A stretch of 64,000 nt of DNA from Mycolicibacterium sphagni. Lineage in GTDB: Bacteria > Actinomycetota > Actinomycetes > Mycobacteriales > Mycobacteriaceae. The stretch covers positions 248,001-312,000 of the forward strand of contig NZ_NOZR01000001.1 in assembly GCF_002250655.1 (NCBI RefSeq), read 5' to 3'. Each line of letters begins with the position of its first letter. Positions within the stretch are counted from its first letter, which is position 1. Under the pieces are notes generated by a model. That model saw only the letters and a list, made by a program, of their open reading frames with translations, was not told the DNA's origin and did not search any database. The position numbers and the translations under genes are program-made. This document shows positions 18,673 to 27,719 of the stretch, piece after piece.

Positions 18673-19587
18673 ATGACAACTTCAGTTGTGCTGCTACCGA
18701 ATCCCGACGCCGACAACGCCGTGGACGATGTCATCCGCCAGGCCCGAGGCGCTTACGGCGCAGGAGTTCGCCAGGTCTGGTTCGCCCAGCGCTTCGACCT
18801 GGACGCCATCGCGTTGGCCGCGGTGGTCGGCGCCGCGGTACCCGGCCTCGGCGTCGGAACCAGGGTGGTGCCGGTGAATCCGCGCCACCCGCTGATCATC
18901 GCGTCGCTGGCCCAGACCGCGCAGGCGGCCAGCCACGGCCACTTCAGCCTGGGCCTCGGCCTGGGCGCTCACGCACCCGAGCGGGTGGCCTTCGGGCAGG
19001 CCTGGCCCAACACCATTGCCCGGCTGCGTGAACACCTCACCGTGCTGCGATCTGTATTCGACACTGGCGCAGTCGATTTCCACGGTGCGGAACTGTCCGC
19101 CGCCCCGGAGTGGGATGTCGCCGTGCCGGGCGGCACCCCCGTGCCGGTCTATGTGGCGGCGATGGGCCCCAAGGCGCTGGCGGTCACCGGCGAACTAGCC
19201 GATGGGACCCTGCCGTATCTGGCCGGGCCGCGCACCATCGGCGAATTCATCGTGCCCGTCATCGGCAAGGCCGCCGCCGAGGCGGGCCGGCCGCGTCCCC
19301 GCGTCATCGCCGCGGTGCCGGTGCTGATCACCGGCGACGAAGCTGCCGGGCGCGAGGTGGCCGCCGCCGAACTCGAGTTCTATACCGCGATTCCGTCGTA
19401 TCAGAAGGTGATTGCCCGCGAGGGGCTCGACAATGTCGCCGACCTTGCCGCCGTCGGGACGCCCGAGAGTGTGGTGCGACAGTTGCAGACCTATCTCGAC
19501 GCGGGCGCAACCGATCTCGTGCTGAGCCCGCTGCGATCGCAGGACACGCCACCGCAGGGGCTATGGGAGGTCGCGGCCGCCCTGTAA
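18673..19587 (+). CDS. LLM-class (F420-dependent type) oxidoreductase
   Basis: 304 residues of the luciferase-like monooxygenase fold. Typical pieces are QVWFAQRFDLDAIALAAVVG, the GLGVGTRVVPVNPRHPLIIA strand, HFSLGLGLGAHAPER and the C-terminal GTPESVVRQLQTYLDAGATD. Mycobacterial members generally use coenzyme F420, though FMN cannot be excluded by eye. It starts 40 bases after the SRPBCC gene and overlaps the convergent aminotransferase by 27 bases. Substrate unknown. Confidence 0.88.
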   Translation: MTTSVVLLPNPDADNAVDDVIRQARGAYGAGVRQVWFAQRFDLDAIALAAVVGAAVPGLGVGTRVVPVNPRHPLIIASLAQTAQAASHGHFSLGLGLGAHAPERVAFGQAWPNTIARLREHLTVLRSVFDTGAVDFHGAELSAAPEWDVAVPGGTPVPVYVAAMGPKALAVTGELADGTLPYLAGPRTIGEFIVPVIGKAAAEAGRPRPRVIAAVPVLITGDEAAGREVAAAELEFYTAIPSYQKVIAREGLDNVADLAAVGTPESVVRQLQTYLDAGATDLVLSPLRSQDTPPQGLWEVAAAL

Positions 19588-20775
19588 CGCGCCCAGCCGC
19601 CGGATCGCCTCGTCGAGGGTCTCGTCGCGTTTGCAGAAAGCAAAGCGCACCAAGTGATTCCACTGTCCGATGTGAGGCGAGGCCGGATCGCAGAATGCCG
19701 ACATCGGAATCGCCGCCACCCCGGCGCGCTCCGGCAGCTCCGCGCAGAACGTGGTGCTGTCGGAGTAGCCCAGGGGTCTCGGGTCGGCGCACAGGAAGTA
19801 GGTGCCCGCGCTGTCGTGCACGCCGAAGCCCAGCTCGGCCAGCGCCGCGGCCAGCCGGTCGCGCTTGGCCTGCAGCGAATCGCGCAGTGCGTTCACCCAG
19901 GCCTCCTCGAAATTCAGCGCGTAGGCCACGGCGGGCTGGAACGGGGCGCCACCCACGTAACTGAGGTATTGCTTGGCCGCCCGCACCCCGGCGATCAGGT
20001 CCGGCGCCCCGCAGGCCCAGCCGATCTTCCAGCCGGTGCAGTTGAACATCTTGGCCGCACTCGAAATCGTCACAGTGCGATCGGCCATGCCCGGGTAGGC
20101 GGCCAGCGGCAGATGCCGCTTGTCGTCAAAGACCAGGTGTTCGTAGACCTCGTCAGTGATCACCAGCAGGTCGGCCTCGACCGCAAGGGTTGCCAGCGCG
20201 TTCAGGTCGCGGTCGGAGAGCACCATGCCGGTGGGGTTGTGCGGCGAGTTCACGATCAGCGCCCTGGTTCTCGGCGTGATCGCGGCGCGCAGCGCGTCGA
20301 CGTCGAGGGCGAAGCCGCGTCCGTCGGGCACCAGTGGCACCGGCACCCGATGACAGCCGGCCATCGCAATGACGGGGGAATAGGAGTCGTAGAACGGCTC
20401 GATCAGCAGCACCTCCGAGCCTGGCTCGACCAAGCCGATCACGGCCGCCGCGATCGCCTCGGTGGCGCCGACGGTGACGAGCACCTCGGTCTCCGGGTCG
20501 TACTCCACGCCGTACTGCCGCTTGCGCTGGGCGGCGATGGCCTCCCTCAGTGGCAGGATGCCCAGCCCCGGCGGGTACTGGTTGACGCCCTCGGCGATCG
20601 CTTTCTGTGCCACCTCGAGCATGCCGGCCGGGCCGTCCTCGTCGGGGAAGCCCTGTCCGAGGTTCACCGCGCCGATGCGTGCGGCCAGCGCCGACATCTC
20701 GGCGAAGATCGTCACCGCATAAGGCTGCAGTCGTGACACCGGAGCCGGGCGGCCGGCGGTATTGGGACCCGTCAT
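19561..20775 (-). CDS. dapC: Class I/II PLP aminotransferase (DapC-like)
   Basis: 404 residues, fold-type I aminotransferase. NSPHNPTG (about 183-190) and SSAAKMFNCTGWKIGW, with the PLP-binding lysine, are intact, and ITDEVYEHLVFD and VRFAFCKRDETL are typical. Its position next to the racemase cluster and fadA matches Rv0858c, annotated in M. tuberculosis as N-succinyldiaminopimelate aminotransferase DapC (lysine pathway). Sequence alone would also allow a methionine or kynurenine aminotransferase (YbdL type), so the substrate is less certain than the fold. Cytosolic. Confidence 0.85.
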   Translation of the reverse strand: MTGPNTAGRPAPVSRLQPYAVTIFAEMSALAARIGAVNLGQGFPDEDGPAGMLEVAQKAIAEGVNQYPPGLGILPLREAIAAQRKRQYGVEYDPETEVLVTVGATEAIAAAVIGLVEPGSEVLLIEPFYDSYSPVIAMAGCHRVPVPLVPDGRGFALDVDALRAAITPRTRALIVNSPHNPTGMVLSDRDLNALATLAVEADLLVITDEVYEHLVFDDKRHLPLAAYPGMADRTVTISSAAKMFNCTGWKIGWACGAPDLIAGVRAAKQYLSYVGGAPFQPAVAYALNFEEAWVNALRDSLQAKRDRLAAALAELGFGVHDSAGTYFLCADPRPLGYSDSTTFCAELPERAGVAAIPMSAFCDPASPHIGQWNHLVRFAFCKRDETLDEAIRRLGALQGGRDLP

Positions 20776-20849
20776 AGCCGGCGAGCCTACCCAGGAGATT
20801 CGCAGCGCAGATGATCTGCGGGCTCGTCAATTGTGGTTACGGTTTGCGG

Positions 20850-21500
20850 GTGGTCGGATCACTGTGGCGATCGAGCGTGGTAGCTCTCGTAACGGCGCTG
20901 GCAATCGTGCTGGGCTGCGGCACCGCCTTCGCCGATCCGTCCGGGTCCGATAGCGGCGTCTATGGCGACCCCGCTGCGGCCGCGCCGTACTGGCAGGCCC
21001 AATCGCTGGAAGACAACTGCGGGGCGATGTCGGTCGCCGATATCGTCGGCGAACTCAAGGGTGACCGGCCGACTGAGGCCCAAATCCTCATGGTGGCCGA
21101 GCAGACACCGTCGGAGATGAACCCCGGGACCAAGATCTACGCCCCCAACACCGGTGGCATCTCGGTCGGCGACCTGCCGGTCCTGCTCAAGCACTACGGC
21201 ATCAAAGCGGTCGAAAGCGATACCTCTGGACCCGAGGCGACCGGGCTCAATGCCCTCGAGCAGTACCTCGGCGCCCGCCGCAAGGTGATCGCCTACGTCA
21301 ACTCCGCGCTCATCTGGGACACCCATGACCAGCGGACCGCGGCCGACCACTTCGTGGTGGTGACCGGGGTCGACGCGAACAAGAACGTCGTGCACCTCAA
21401 CGACCCCGGCGCCGACGAGGCCAACACCAAGGTCGCCGTGCCCACCTTCATGAAGGCCTGGGACACCTCCAACGACTCGATCATCGTCACCGCGGCCTGA
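20850..21500 (+). CDS. Secreted C39-like papain-fold peptidase
   Basis: 216 residues from GTG 20850. A Sec signal peptide (residues 1-28, cleavage after AFA) precedes a peptidase C39-like domain. The presumed catalytic set is Cys57 (DNCGAMSVADIVG), His167 (DHFVVVTGVD) and Asp185 (HLNDPG). An ATG at 20811 is open in frame, but TACGGT at 20838-20843 lies six bases before the GTG, and the later start gives a normal signal peptide. In other systems C39 domains cleave double-glycine leaders; stand-alone secreted forms are uncharacterised. It is followed by a strong hairpin, so it is its own transcription unit. Confidence 0.85.
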   Translation: MVGSLWRSSVVALVTALAIVLGCGTAFADPSGSDSGVYGDPAAAAPYWQAQSLEDNCGAMSVADIVGELKGDRPTEAQILMVAEQTPSEMNPGTKIYAPNTGGISVGDLPVLLKHYGIKAVESDTSGPEATGLNALEQYLGARRKVIAYVNSALIWDTHDQRTAADHFVVVTGVDANKNVVHLNDPGADEANTKVAVPTFMKAWDTSNDSIIVTAA

Positions 21501-21510
21501 CACCGACCAG

Positions 21511-21534
21511 CCGCCCAACCATCCGGTTGGGCGG
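21511..21534 (+). terminator. Hairpin terminator after the C39-like peptidase gene
   Basis: A perfect 10-bp stem (CCGCCCAACC / GGTTGGGCGG) with the loop ATCC begins ten bases after the stop codon. There is no long U-tract, as is usual in mycobacteria. Confidence 0.75.
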
Positions 21535-21619
21535 GCTTGCTAAGCTTCGCGTTCAGAGGACTACCGTCGAACGACGGATCGTCACGCCCAATTCCGAATA
21601 GGACCTGGAGAGAACACAC

Positions 21620-22831
21620 ATGTCCGAAGAAGCCTTCATTTACGAAGCCATCCGCACACCGCGCGGCAAGCAGCGCGGTGGTTCGTTGAACGAGGTCAAG
21701 CCCCTCAATCTGGTCGTCGGGTTGATCGACGAGCTGCGCTCGCGCTTCCCTGACCTCGACGAGACCCTGATCAGCGATGTCATCCTGGGCTGCGTCTCCC
21801 CGGTCGGCGACCAGGGTGCCGACATCGCCCGCACCGCGGTGATCGCGGCCGGCATGCCCGAAACCGTCGGCGGTGTGCAGCTCAATCGCTTCTGCGCGTC
21901 CGGCCTCGAGGCTGTCAACACTGCCGCGCAGAAAGTGCGCTCCGGCTGGGACGACCTGGTGATCGCCGGTGGCGTCGAGTCCATGAGCCGCGTGCCGATG
22001 GGTTCGGACGGCGGTGCGATGTTCACCGACCCGGCCACCATGTTCGACAACTACATCGTGCCGCAGGGCATCAGCGCCGACTTGATCGCGACCTTGGAGG
22101 GCTTCACCCGCGAGGACGTCGATCGCTACGCGGAGCGCTCTCAGGAGCGGGCGGCGGCGGCCTGGTCGGGCGGCTACTTCACCAAGTCGGTGGTTCCGGT
22201 TCGGGACCAGAACGGTCTGGTGATCCTCGACCATGACGAGCACATGCGGCCCGGTAGCACGGTGGAAAGCCTCGGCAAGCTCAAGCCCGCCTTCGAGGGT
22301 CTGGCCGCGATGGCCGGCTTCGATGATGTGGCGCTGCAGAAGTATCACTGGCTGGAGAAGATCAACCACGTCCACACCGGCGGCAACAGCTCCGGCATCG
22401 TCGACGGCGCCGCACTGGTGCTCGTCGGTAGCGAGGCTGCCGGCAAGTCCCAGGGGCTGACCCCGCGGGCGCGCATCGTGGCCACCGCCACCAGCGGCGC
22501 CGAGCCGACGATCATGCTGACCGGCCCGACCCCGGCCACCCTCAAGGCGCTCGACCGCGCCGGGCTGACCGTCGACGACATCGACCTGTTCGAGCTCAAC
22601 GAGGCCTTTGCCTCGGTGGTGCTCAAGTTCCAGAAGGACCTGAACATCCCCGACGAAAAGCTGAACGTCAACGGCGGCGCGATCGCGATGGGCCACCCGC
22701 TGGGTGCCACTGGAGCGATGATTGCCGGAACCATGGTCGACGAGCTGGAGCGCCGCGGCGCCAAGCGTGCCCTGGTCACGCTGTGCATCGGCGGCGGCAT
22801 GGGCGTGGCCACCATCATCGAGAGGGTTTAA
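21620..22831 (+). CDS. fadA: Acetyl-CoA C-acyltransferase (3-ketoacyl-CoA thiolase)
   Basis: 403 residues, full-length thiolase. It cleaves 3-ketoacyl-CoA with CoA in the last step of beta-oxidation. The nucleophile is Cys92 in NRFCASG; the His is in [15 protein letters not shown]; the second Cys is in LCIGGGMG. The ATG follows GGAGAG by seven bases. It is the first gene of fadA-fadB, nine bases apart, encoding the two subunits of the mycobacterial trifunctional beta-oxidation complex. Corresponds to Rv0859. Confidence 0.97.
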   Translation: MSEEAFIYEAIRTPRGKQRGGSLNEVKPLNLVVGLIDELRSRFPDLDETLISDVILGCVSPVGDQGADIARTAVIAAGMPETVGGVQLNRFCASGLEAVNTAAQKVRSGWDDLVIAGGVESMSRVPMGSDGGAMFTDPATMFDNYIVPQGISADLIATLEGFTREDVDRYAERSQERAAAAWSGGYFTKSVVPVRDQNGLVILDHDEHMRPGSTVESLGKLKPAFEGLAAMAGFDDVALQKYHWLEKINHVHTGGNSSGIVDGAALVLVGSEAAGKSQGLTPRARIVATATSGAEPTIMLTGPTPATLKALDRAGLTVDDIDLFELNEAFASVVLKFQKDLNIPDEKLNVNGGAIAMGHPLGATGAMIAGTMVDELERRGAKRALVTLCIGGGMGVATIIERV

Positions 22832-22840
22832 GGAAAAGTC

Positions 22841-24976
22841 ATGGCAGAGAACACGATCGCTTGGGACAAGGATGCCGACGGCATCGTCACGCTGACGTTG
22901 GACGACCCGACCGGCTCGGCCAACGTGATGAACGAGCACTACAAGGAATCCATGCACAAGGCGGTCGAACGTCTTGTCGCCGAGAAGGATTCGATCACCG
23001 GTGTGGTCATCACCAGCGGTAAGAAGACCTTCTTCGCCGGCGGCGACCTCAAGGCCATGATCACCGCAGGCCCGGAGAACGCCGGCGAGATCTTCGCCGA
23101 GGTCGAGGAGATCAAGCGCGACCTTCGCGCTCTGGAGACCCTGGGCAAGCCGGTGGTCGCCGCCATCAACGGCGCCGCGCTCGGCGGTGGCCTGGAGATC
23201 GCACTGGCCTGTCACCGGAGAATTGTGGCTGACGTCAAGGGCGTTCAGATCGGTCTGCCCGAGGTCACCCTCGGTCTGCTGCCCGGTGGTGGCGGCGTCA
23301 CCCGCATCACCCGGATGCTCGGCATCCAGAACGGCTTCGTGAACGTGCTCTCGCAGGGCACCCGGTTCAAGCCGTCGGCCGCCAAGGACAACGGCCTGGT
23401 CGACGAACTCGTCTCCAGCGTCGACGAATTGGTCCCCGCCGCCAAGGCCTGGATCAAGGCCAACCCCGACTCGCATGTGCAGCCGTGGGATGCCAAGGGC
23501 TACAAGATGCCCGGCGGCACCCCGGCCAGCCCGGCGCTGGCAGCGATCCTGCCGTCGTTCCCGTCGCTGCTGCGCAAGCAGCTCAAGGGCGCGCCGATGC
23601 CGGCACCGCGGGCCATCCTGGCCGCGGCCGTCGAGGGCGCGCAGGTGGACTTCGACACCGCCAGCCGCATCGAGAGCCGCTATTTCACCGAGCTGGTCAC
23701 CGGGCCGATCGCCAAGAACATGATTCAGGCGTTCTTCTTCGACCTGCAGACCATCAACTCCGGTGGCTCGCGGCCCGACGGCATCGGCAAGACCCCGATC
23801 ACCAAGATCGGCGTGCTGGGCGCGGGCATGATGGGCGCGGGCATCGCCTACGTCTCGGCGAAGGCCGGTTTCGACGTGGTACTCAAGGATGTCAGCCTGG
23901 AAGCTGCGCAGAAGGGCAAGGCCTACTCCGAGAAGCTGGAGGCCAAGGCCGTCGAGCGTGGCAAGACCACGGCCGAGAAGTCCGCGGCCCTGCTGGCCAG
24001 GATCACCCCGACCGGTGACCCCGCCGACTTCAAGGGCGTCGATTTCGTCATCGAGGCGGTCTTCGAGAACCAGGAACTCAAGCACAAGGTGTTCCAGGAG
24101 ATCGAAGACATCGTCGAGCCCAACGCGATCCTGGGTTCCAACACCTCGACCATGCCGATCACCGGACTGGCCAGTGGAGTGAAGCGCCAAGAGGACTTCA
24201 TCGGGATCCACTTCTTCTCGCCGGTCGACAAGATGCCGCTGGTCGAGATCATCAAGGGCGAGAAGACTTCTGACGAAGCACTCGCCCGGGTGTTCGACTA
24301 CACCCTGGCCATCGGCAAGACCCCGATCGTGGTCAACGACAGCCGCGGCTTCTACACCAGCCGGGTCATCGGCACCTTCGTCAACGAGGCGCTGGCGATG
24401 CTCGGTGAGGGTGTCGAGCCGGCGTCGATCGAGCACGCGGGCAGCCAAGCCGGCTACCCCGCCCCGCCGCTGCAGCTGTCTGACGAGCTGAACCTCGAGC
24501 TGATGCACAAGATCGCGTTGGCCACCCGCAAGGGCGTCGAGGATGCGGGCGGCACCTACGAGCCGCACCCGGCCGAGGCGGTCGTTGAGAAGATGATCGA
24601 AATCGGCCGTCCCTCAAGGCTTTCCGGTGCCGGGTTCTACGAGTACGTCGACGGCAAGCGCACCGGTCTGTGGCCGGGCCTGCGGGAGACCTTCAAGTCC
24701 GGCGCGTCGACCCCGCCGCTGCAGGACATGATCGACCGCATGCTGTTCGCCGAGGCACTGGAAACCCAGAAGTGCTTCGACGAGGGCGTCATCACCACGA
24801 CCGCCGACGCCAACATCGGCTCCATCATGGGCATCGGCTTTCCGCCGTGGACCGGTGGCGCCGCGCAGCTGATCGTCGGCTACCCGCACGGCGGCAAGGC
24901 CGGGTTCGTGGCGCGGGCCAAGGAGCTGGCGGCCAAGTACGGCGATCGGTTCAACCCGCCGGCGTCGCTGCTCTAG
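22841..24976 (+). CDS. fadB: Beta-oxidation multifunctional subunit: enoyl-CoA hydratase / 3-hydroxyacyl-CoA dehydrogenase
   Basis: 711 residues. The N-terminal crotonase domain (~1-190) has the oxyanion-hole stretch NGAALGGGLEIALACH and LPEVTLGLLPGGGG. The dehydrogenase NAD domain (~325-505) begins IGVLGAGMMGAGIAYVSAK, followed by the C-terminal HCDH domains (KTPIVVNDSRGFYTSR, EGVEPASIEHAG). It hydrates enoyl-CoA and oxidises the 3-hydroxy product, handing 3-ketoacyl-CoA to FadA. AGGAAAA precedes the ATG. Corresponds to Rv0860. The operon ends at a strong hairpin 13 bases downstream. Confidence 0.97.
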   Translation: MAENTIAWDKDADGIVTLTLDDPTGSANVMNEHYKESMHKAVERLVAEKDSITGVVITSGKKTFFAGGDLKAMITAGPENAGEIFAEVEEIKRDLRALETLGKPVVAAINGAALGGGLEIALACHRRIVADVKGVQIGLPEVTLGLLPGGGGVTRITRMLGIQNGFVNVLSQGTRFKPSAAKDNGLVDELVSSVDELVPAAKAWIKANPDSHVQPWDAKGYKMPGGTPASPALAAILPSFPSLLRKQLKGAPMPAPRAILAAAVEGAQVDFDTASRIESRYFTELVTGPIAKNMIQAFFFDLQTINSGGSRPDGIGKTPITKIGVLGAGMMGAGIAYVSAKAGFDVVLKDVSLEAAQKGKAYSEKLEAKAVERGKTTAEKSAALLARITPTGDPADFKGVDFVIEAVFENQELKHKVFQEIEDIVEPNAILGSNTSTMPITGLASGVKRQEDFIGIHFFSPVDKMPLVEIIKGEKTSDEALARVFDYTLAIGKTPIVVNDSRGFYTSRVIGTFVNEALAMLGEGVEPASIEHAGSQAGYPAPPLQLSDELNLELMHKIALATRKGVEDAGGTYEPHPAEAVVEKMIEIGRPSRLSGAGFYEYVDGKRTGLWPGLRETFKSGASTPPLQDMIDRMLFAEALETQKCFDEGVITTTADANIGSIMGIGFPPWTGGAAQLIVGYPHGGKAGFVARAKELAAKYGDRFNPPASLL

Positions 24977-24989
24977 TTCGTCTGTACGA

Positions 24990-25030
24990 CGAAAGGCCCG
25001 GAGAGACGTCGCGTCTCTCCGGGCCTTTCG
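24990..25030. terminator. Strong hairpin between fadB and the convergent methyltransferase
   Basis: Perfect 19-bp stem (24990-25008 with 25012-25030) and a three-base loop TCG. It begins 13 bases after the fadB stop and ends two bases before the convergent methyltransferase stop, so it can serve both. There is no U-tract on either side. Confidence 0.9.
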
Positions 25031-25032
25031 CG

Positions 25033-25698
25033 TCAGCCCTTCTGGATGACCGTGTTGGTGTCGTCTAAGTTGGTGATCGCCTTCGAGCTCCTCGATACGG
25101 TTGTGCGGCGGAAGCGCACGATGTCCTTCCACCGGGATCGCTCGGCCCGATCGAGGATGAACCCCGCCGGCTCGCACAGTGCCCGCAGTTCGGCGACGCT
25201 CAGCCGGTCGGGGTCCAGGAACGCCTCATGGAACACCAGCTTGCCGCCCGGTTTGAGGACCACCGCCAGCGAGCGCACGCAGGCCTGCTTGTCGGGCACC
25301 TCGCCGATGACCTCGGCCAGGAACGCGGCGTCGAATGTGCCAGCCGGAAACGGCAGTGGCGCACCGGCTTGCCCGGCCGTATAACCGACGTCGTGGTGGC
25401 CGGCCACCTCGAGTTTGCGCCGTGCCTTGGCCAGCATCTGGGGCTGGATGTCGAAGAGATCCAGCTTCCCTGTTGGCAGGCGGCTGGCAAGTTCAACGCT
25501 GAAATACCCTGCGCCGGGACCGATTTCGAGAACGTGTTCGGTACCGGCCAGTTCGATTACGTCGATCGAGTGGGCGGGTTTCTCCACCTTTCGGCGCCAG
25601 GGGTTGTCCAGCAGCGCCGCCGCCTGATGTGGATAGGGAAAGGTGCCGATGCCCGCACGGGTTCGTCGCAACACCGAGTCGAGGAATGTCGTCGTCAT
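25033..25698 (-). CDS. SAM-dependent class I methyltransferase
   Basis: 221 residues. SAM motif I is VLEIGPGAGYF (residues 56-66), followed by an acidic strand end LDLFDIQ and the later motifs AAFLAEVIGEVPD and LKPGGKLVFHE. The N-terminus (TFPYPHQAAALLDNPWRRK) resembles UbiE/small-molecule methylases in the Methyltransf_11 group. ATG 25698 follows GGAG by seven bases. A possible IdeR iron box covers its promoter region (25712-25730), and it faces a divergent acyl-CoA ligase. The methyl acceptor is unknown. Confidence 0.85.
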   Translation of the reverse strand: MTTTFLDSVLRRTRAGIGTFPYPHQAAALLDNPWRRKVEKPAHSIDVIELAGTEHVLEIGPGAGYFSVELASRLPTGKLDLFDIQPQMLAKARRKLEVAGHHDVGYTAGQAGAPLPFPAGTFDAAFLAEVIGEVPDKQACVRSLAVVLKPGGKLVFHEAFLDPDRLSVAELRALCEPAGFILDRAERSRWKDIVRFRRTTVSRSSKAITNLDDTNTVIQKG

Positions 25699-25711
25699 TC
25701 ACGCTCCTAAG

Positions 25712-25730
25712 TTAGGTAACCCTTACTATT
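25712..25730. promoter_or_regulatory. Possible IdeR (iron) box
   Basis: TTAGGTAACCCTTACTATT matches the 19-bp mycobacterial IdeR consensus TWAGGTWAGSCTWACCTWA at 15 positions by my count, with the left half intact. It lies 14 bases upstream of the methyltransferase ATG, over the expected promoter, and 46 bases before the divergent ligase. IdeR with iron would repress here. Motif evidence only. Confidence 0.45.
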
Positions 25731-25775
25731 GCCCACCCGGCGTGTCCTGTCACGGCCACGATTAGCGTGGGGCGG

Positions 25776-27272
25776 GTGAGTGAGGGCGCCGCAACGATCA
25801 GCAGCACGCTGGCCGCCAGCCTGGCCGGGTACGGCGACGGGCCGTGTATCGAGTTCGGCGGCCGTTGGTACACCGGCTCTGAGATGGCCGCCTATGCCGA
25901 CGCGATCGAGAACGCGTTGCGTACGGCAGGTGTCGCCGACGGCGCGGCAGTAGGGGTGGTGGCCCGCAACCGGCCACCCCTTGCGGCTGCGGTGGTGGGG
26001 TTGCTCGGTGCGGGCCGGTGGGTGTCGATGATCTATTCGTTCCAGTCGGCGGAGTCGATCGGCCGCGACATCGAAGCGCTGGAACTGGCCGCGGTGGTCG
26101 CTGATCGCGAGGACTGGACCGAGCCGGTGGTCGCGGCGGCCCGCCGCACCGGCACGGTCGGTATCTCCATTTCTCTGGAACCGCCTGTGGTCGAACTCAT
26201 TTCGGGTGCCGACCGGGTGTCGCCGGGGCTGCGCGCGGCGGGCCGCGACGGCTCCACCGGCCTTCAGGTCCTCACCAGCGGCACCACCGGGCCCCCGAAG
26301 CGGCATGCGATCCCCGCCTCGGTGCTGGAGCACACCGTGTACAGCGTGGCCTTCGGCGGTGCATCCTCCGATGACCCGCCGGAGCTGATGTACTGGCCGC
26401 TCGGCGGGATCGGCGGCGTGTGCCAGCTGATCACCGGTGCCTACATCGGGAAGCGGATTGCCCTACTGGAGAAATTCAGCGTCGCCGAATGGGTGCGGGT
26501 GGTGAAAACCTACCGGATTGGCCGGTGCGGACTGCAGCCCGCGGCGGTCCGCATGCTGCTCGACGCAGACCTGCCGCGCGACGACCTCGCCTCGCTGGAC
26601 TACGTGATCAGTGCGTCCGGGCCCCTGGACCCCGAGATTCGGGACGCTTTCGAACAGCGCTACGGAATTCCAGTCCTGTTGGCCTATGGCGCAACAGAAT
26701 TCGCAGGCTCGGTGTGCACGTGGACGCCCGAGCTCTACCGGGAGTTCGGCGCGGCCAAGCGCGCCAGTTCCGGTCGCGTGCTGCCGGGCACCGAGGTTCG
26801 CATCACCGACCCCGACAGCGGCGCGGAGGTGCCGACAGGTGAGCAGGGGGTCCTCGAAGCCAGGATTGCGTTGGTGAGTCCGGATTGGATCCGAACCAAC
26901 GACCTCGCCGCCATTGACGCCGACGGCTTCATCACGCTGCATGGCCGGGCGGACGGGGCGATCAATCGCGGCGGCTTCAAGGTGCTGCCGGAGACGGTTC
27001 GCCGGGTGCTGGTCGCCCACCCCGCGGTGCGGGACGCGGCGGTCGTCGGCGTTCCCGATGCCCGGCTCGGTGAGGTGCCGTTCGCCGCGGTGGAGCCGGT
27101 CGCCGGGTGCCCCGCGCCCGACCCTGCCGATCTCGTCGGGCTGATCCGCGACGTGCTTCCCAAGCACTGCGTGCCCGTCGCGGTGGTCGTCCTACCGGAG
27201 TTGCCGCGGACTCAATCGCTCAAGGTTGCGCTGCGGGACGTGGCTGCCCTGTACACCGCCGGCACGACCTAG
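25776..27272 (+). CDS. AMP-forming acyl-CoA synthetase/ligase (FadD-like)
   Basis: 498 residues from GTG 25776. The ANL signature is complete: P-loop LTSGTTGPPKRH, the AYGATEFAGS (A5-type) motif, DWIRTNDLAAID (A7-type), hinge RADGAINRGGFKV, and the acyl-adenylate lysine in LPRTQSLKVAL near the C-terminus. It activates a carboxylic acid with ATP, usually to a CoA thioester. TAGCGT at 25763-25768 sits seven bases before this GTG (leaderless), which favours it over the in-frame GTG at 25767. Substrate unknown; it begins the accessory block between fadB and the XPB helicase. Confidence 0.9.
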   Translation: MSEGAATISSTLAASLAGYGDGPCIEFGGRWYTGSEMAAYADAIENALRTAGVADGAAVGVVARNRPPLAAAVVGLLGAGRWVSMIYSFQSAESIGRDIEALELAAVVADREDWTEPVVAAARRTGTVGISISLEPPVVELISGADRVSPGLRAAGRDGSTGLQVLTSGTTGPPKRHAIPASVLEHTVYSVAFGGASSDDPPELMYWPLGGIGGVCQLITGAYIGKRIALLEKFSVAEWVRVVKTYRIGRCGLQPAAVRMLLDADLPRDDLASLDYVISASGPLDPEIRDAFEQRYGIPVLLAYGATEFAGSVCTWTPELYREFGAAKRASSGRVLPGTEVRITDPDSGAEVPTGEQGVLEARIALVSPDWIRTNDLAAIDADGFITLHGRADGAINRGGFKVLPETVRRVLVAHPAVRDAAVVGVPDARLGEVPFAAVEPVAGCPAPDPADLVGLIRDVLPKHCVPVAVVVLPELPRTQSLKVALRDVAALYTAGTT

Positions 27273-27719
27273 GCGGCAGGTCCCTCCCGGGTCATTGCCA
27301 GGGCCGTGGGGTACCGAGTGGCGACCGGCATGACGGTTGAAGCGTGGCGCCGGATGGCCGCCGCAAAATCGCAAATCCGCTATGCGAACTTCAGTCGCAG
27401 CATGAGCTGCGACAAATGTCGGCTCTGGCGAATTGGGCAAATATTCGTGCGTTGTGCGGGTCGTTACTTGAAGATGTGAGTTGCTGGCCGAATTGCCCCG
27501 TCCCTGAGATGGCATGCGATTTGCCGCCGCCGCAATTTTGGGAAAGTGGCCCTGAACTAGAGATATGTCAAAAGCAGGAAACTCGCCGCTCGTCCGAGGC
27601 TCATTTGCCTAAGTGTCAAGAAATTTTTGCTGAACTGCTCCATCTCAGCTTGCTCTCAGCTAGGTTTTGCGGTGTGATGGGAATTACGCCAGGGGAATGA
27701 GGAGGCGAGGGGGAGCATT
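27273..27719. other. Gene-poor, AT-richer intergenic stretch
   Basis: About 450 bases separate the ligase from the palindrome ahead of the amidase. From ~27370 to ~27690 the composition is visibly less GC-rich than anywhere else in the window. A 118-codon frame (27344-27700) has unconvincing composition and no ribosome-binding site. CTCAGCT is directly repeated near 27645-27660, and TAGGTT at 27661-27666 could be a -10 element. I see no gene, tRNA or convincing structured RNA. It could be the decayed remnant of a lost gene. Confidence 0.6.

Noticed and set aside
17151..18734. A 527-codon minus-strand frame
   Set aside because: It is antisense to the racemase and SRPBCC genes; composition is His/Gly/Val/Arg-rich without structure.
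21293..24568. A 1,091-codon open frame on the minus strand
   Set aside because: It is antisense to fadA and fadB, has a His/Asp/Gly/Arg-biased composition and no domain. It is a shadow caused by codon bias in high-GC DNA.
27344..27700. A 118-codon plus-strand frame in the gap before the amidase
   Set aside because: No ribosome-binding site, amino acid composition unlike the neighbours, and no recognisable motif. Left as intergenic.
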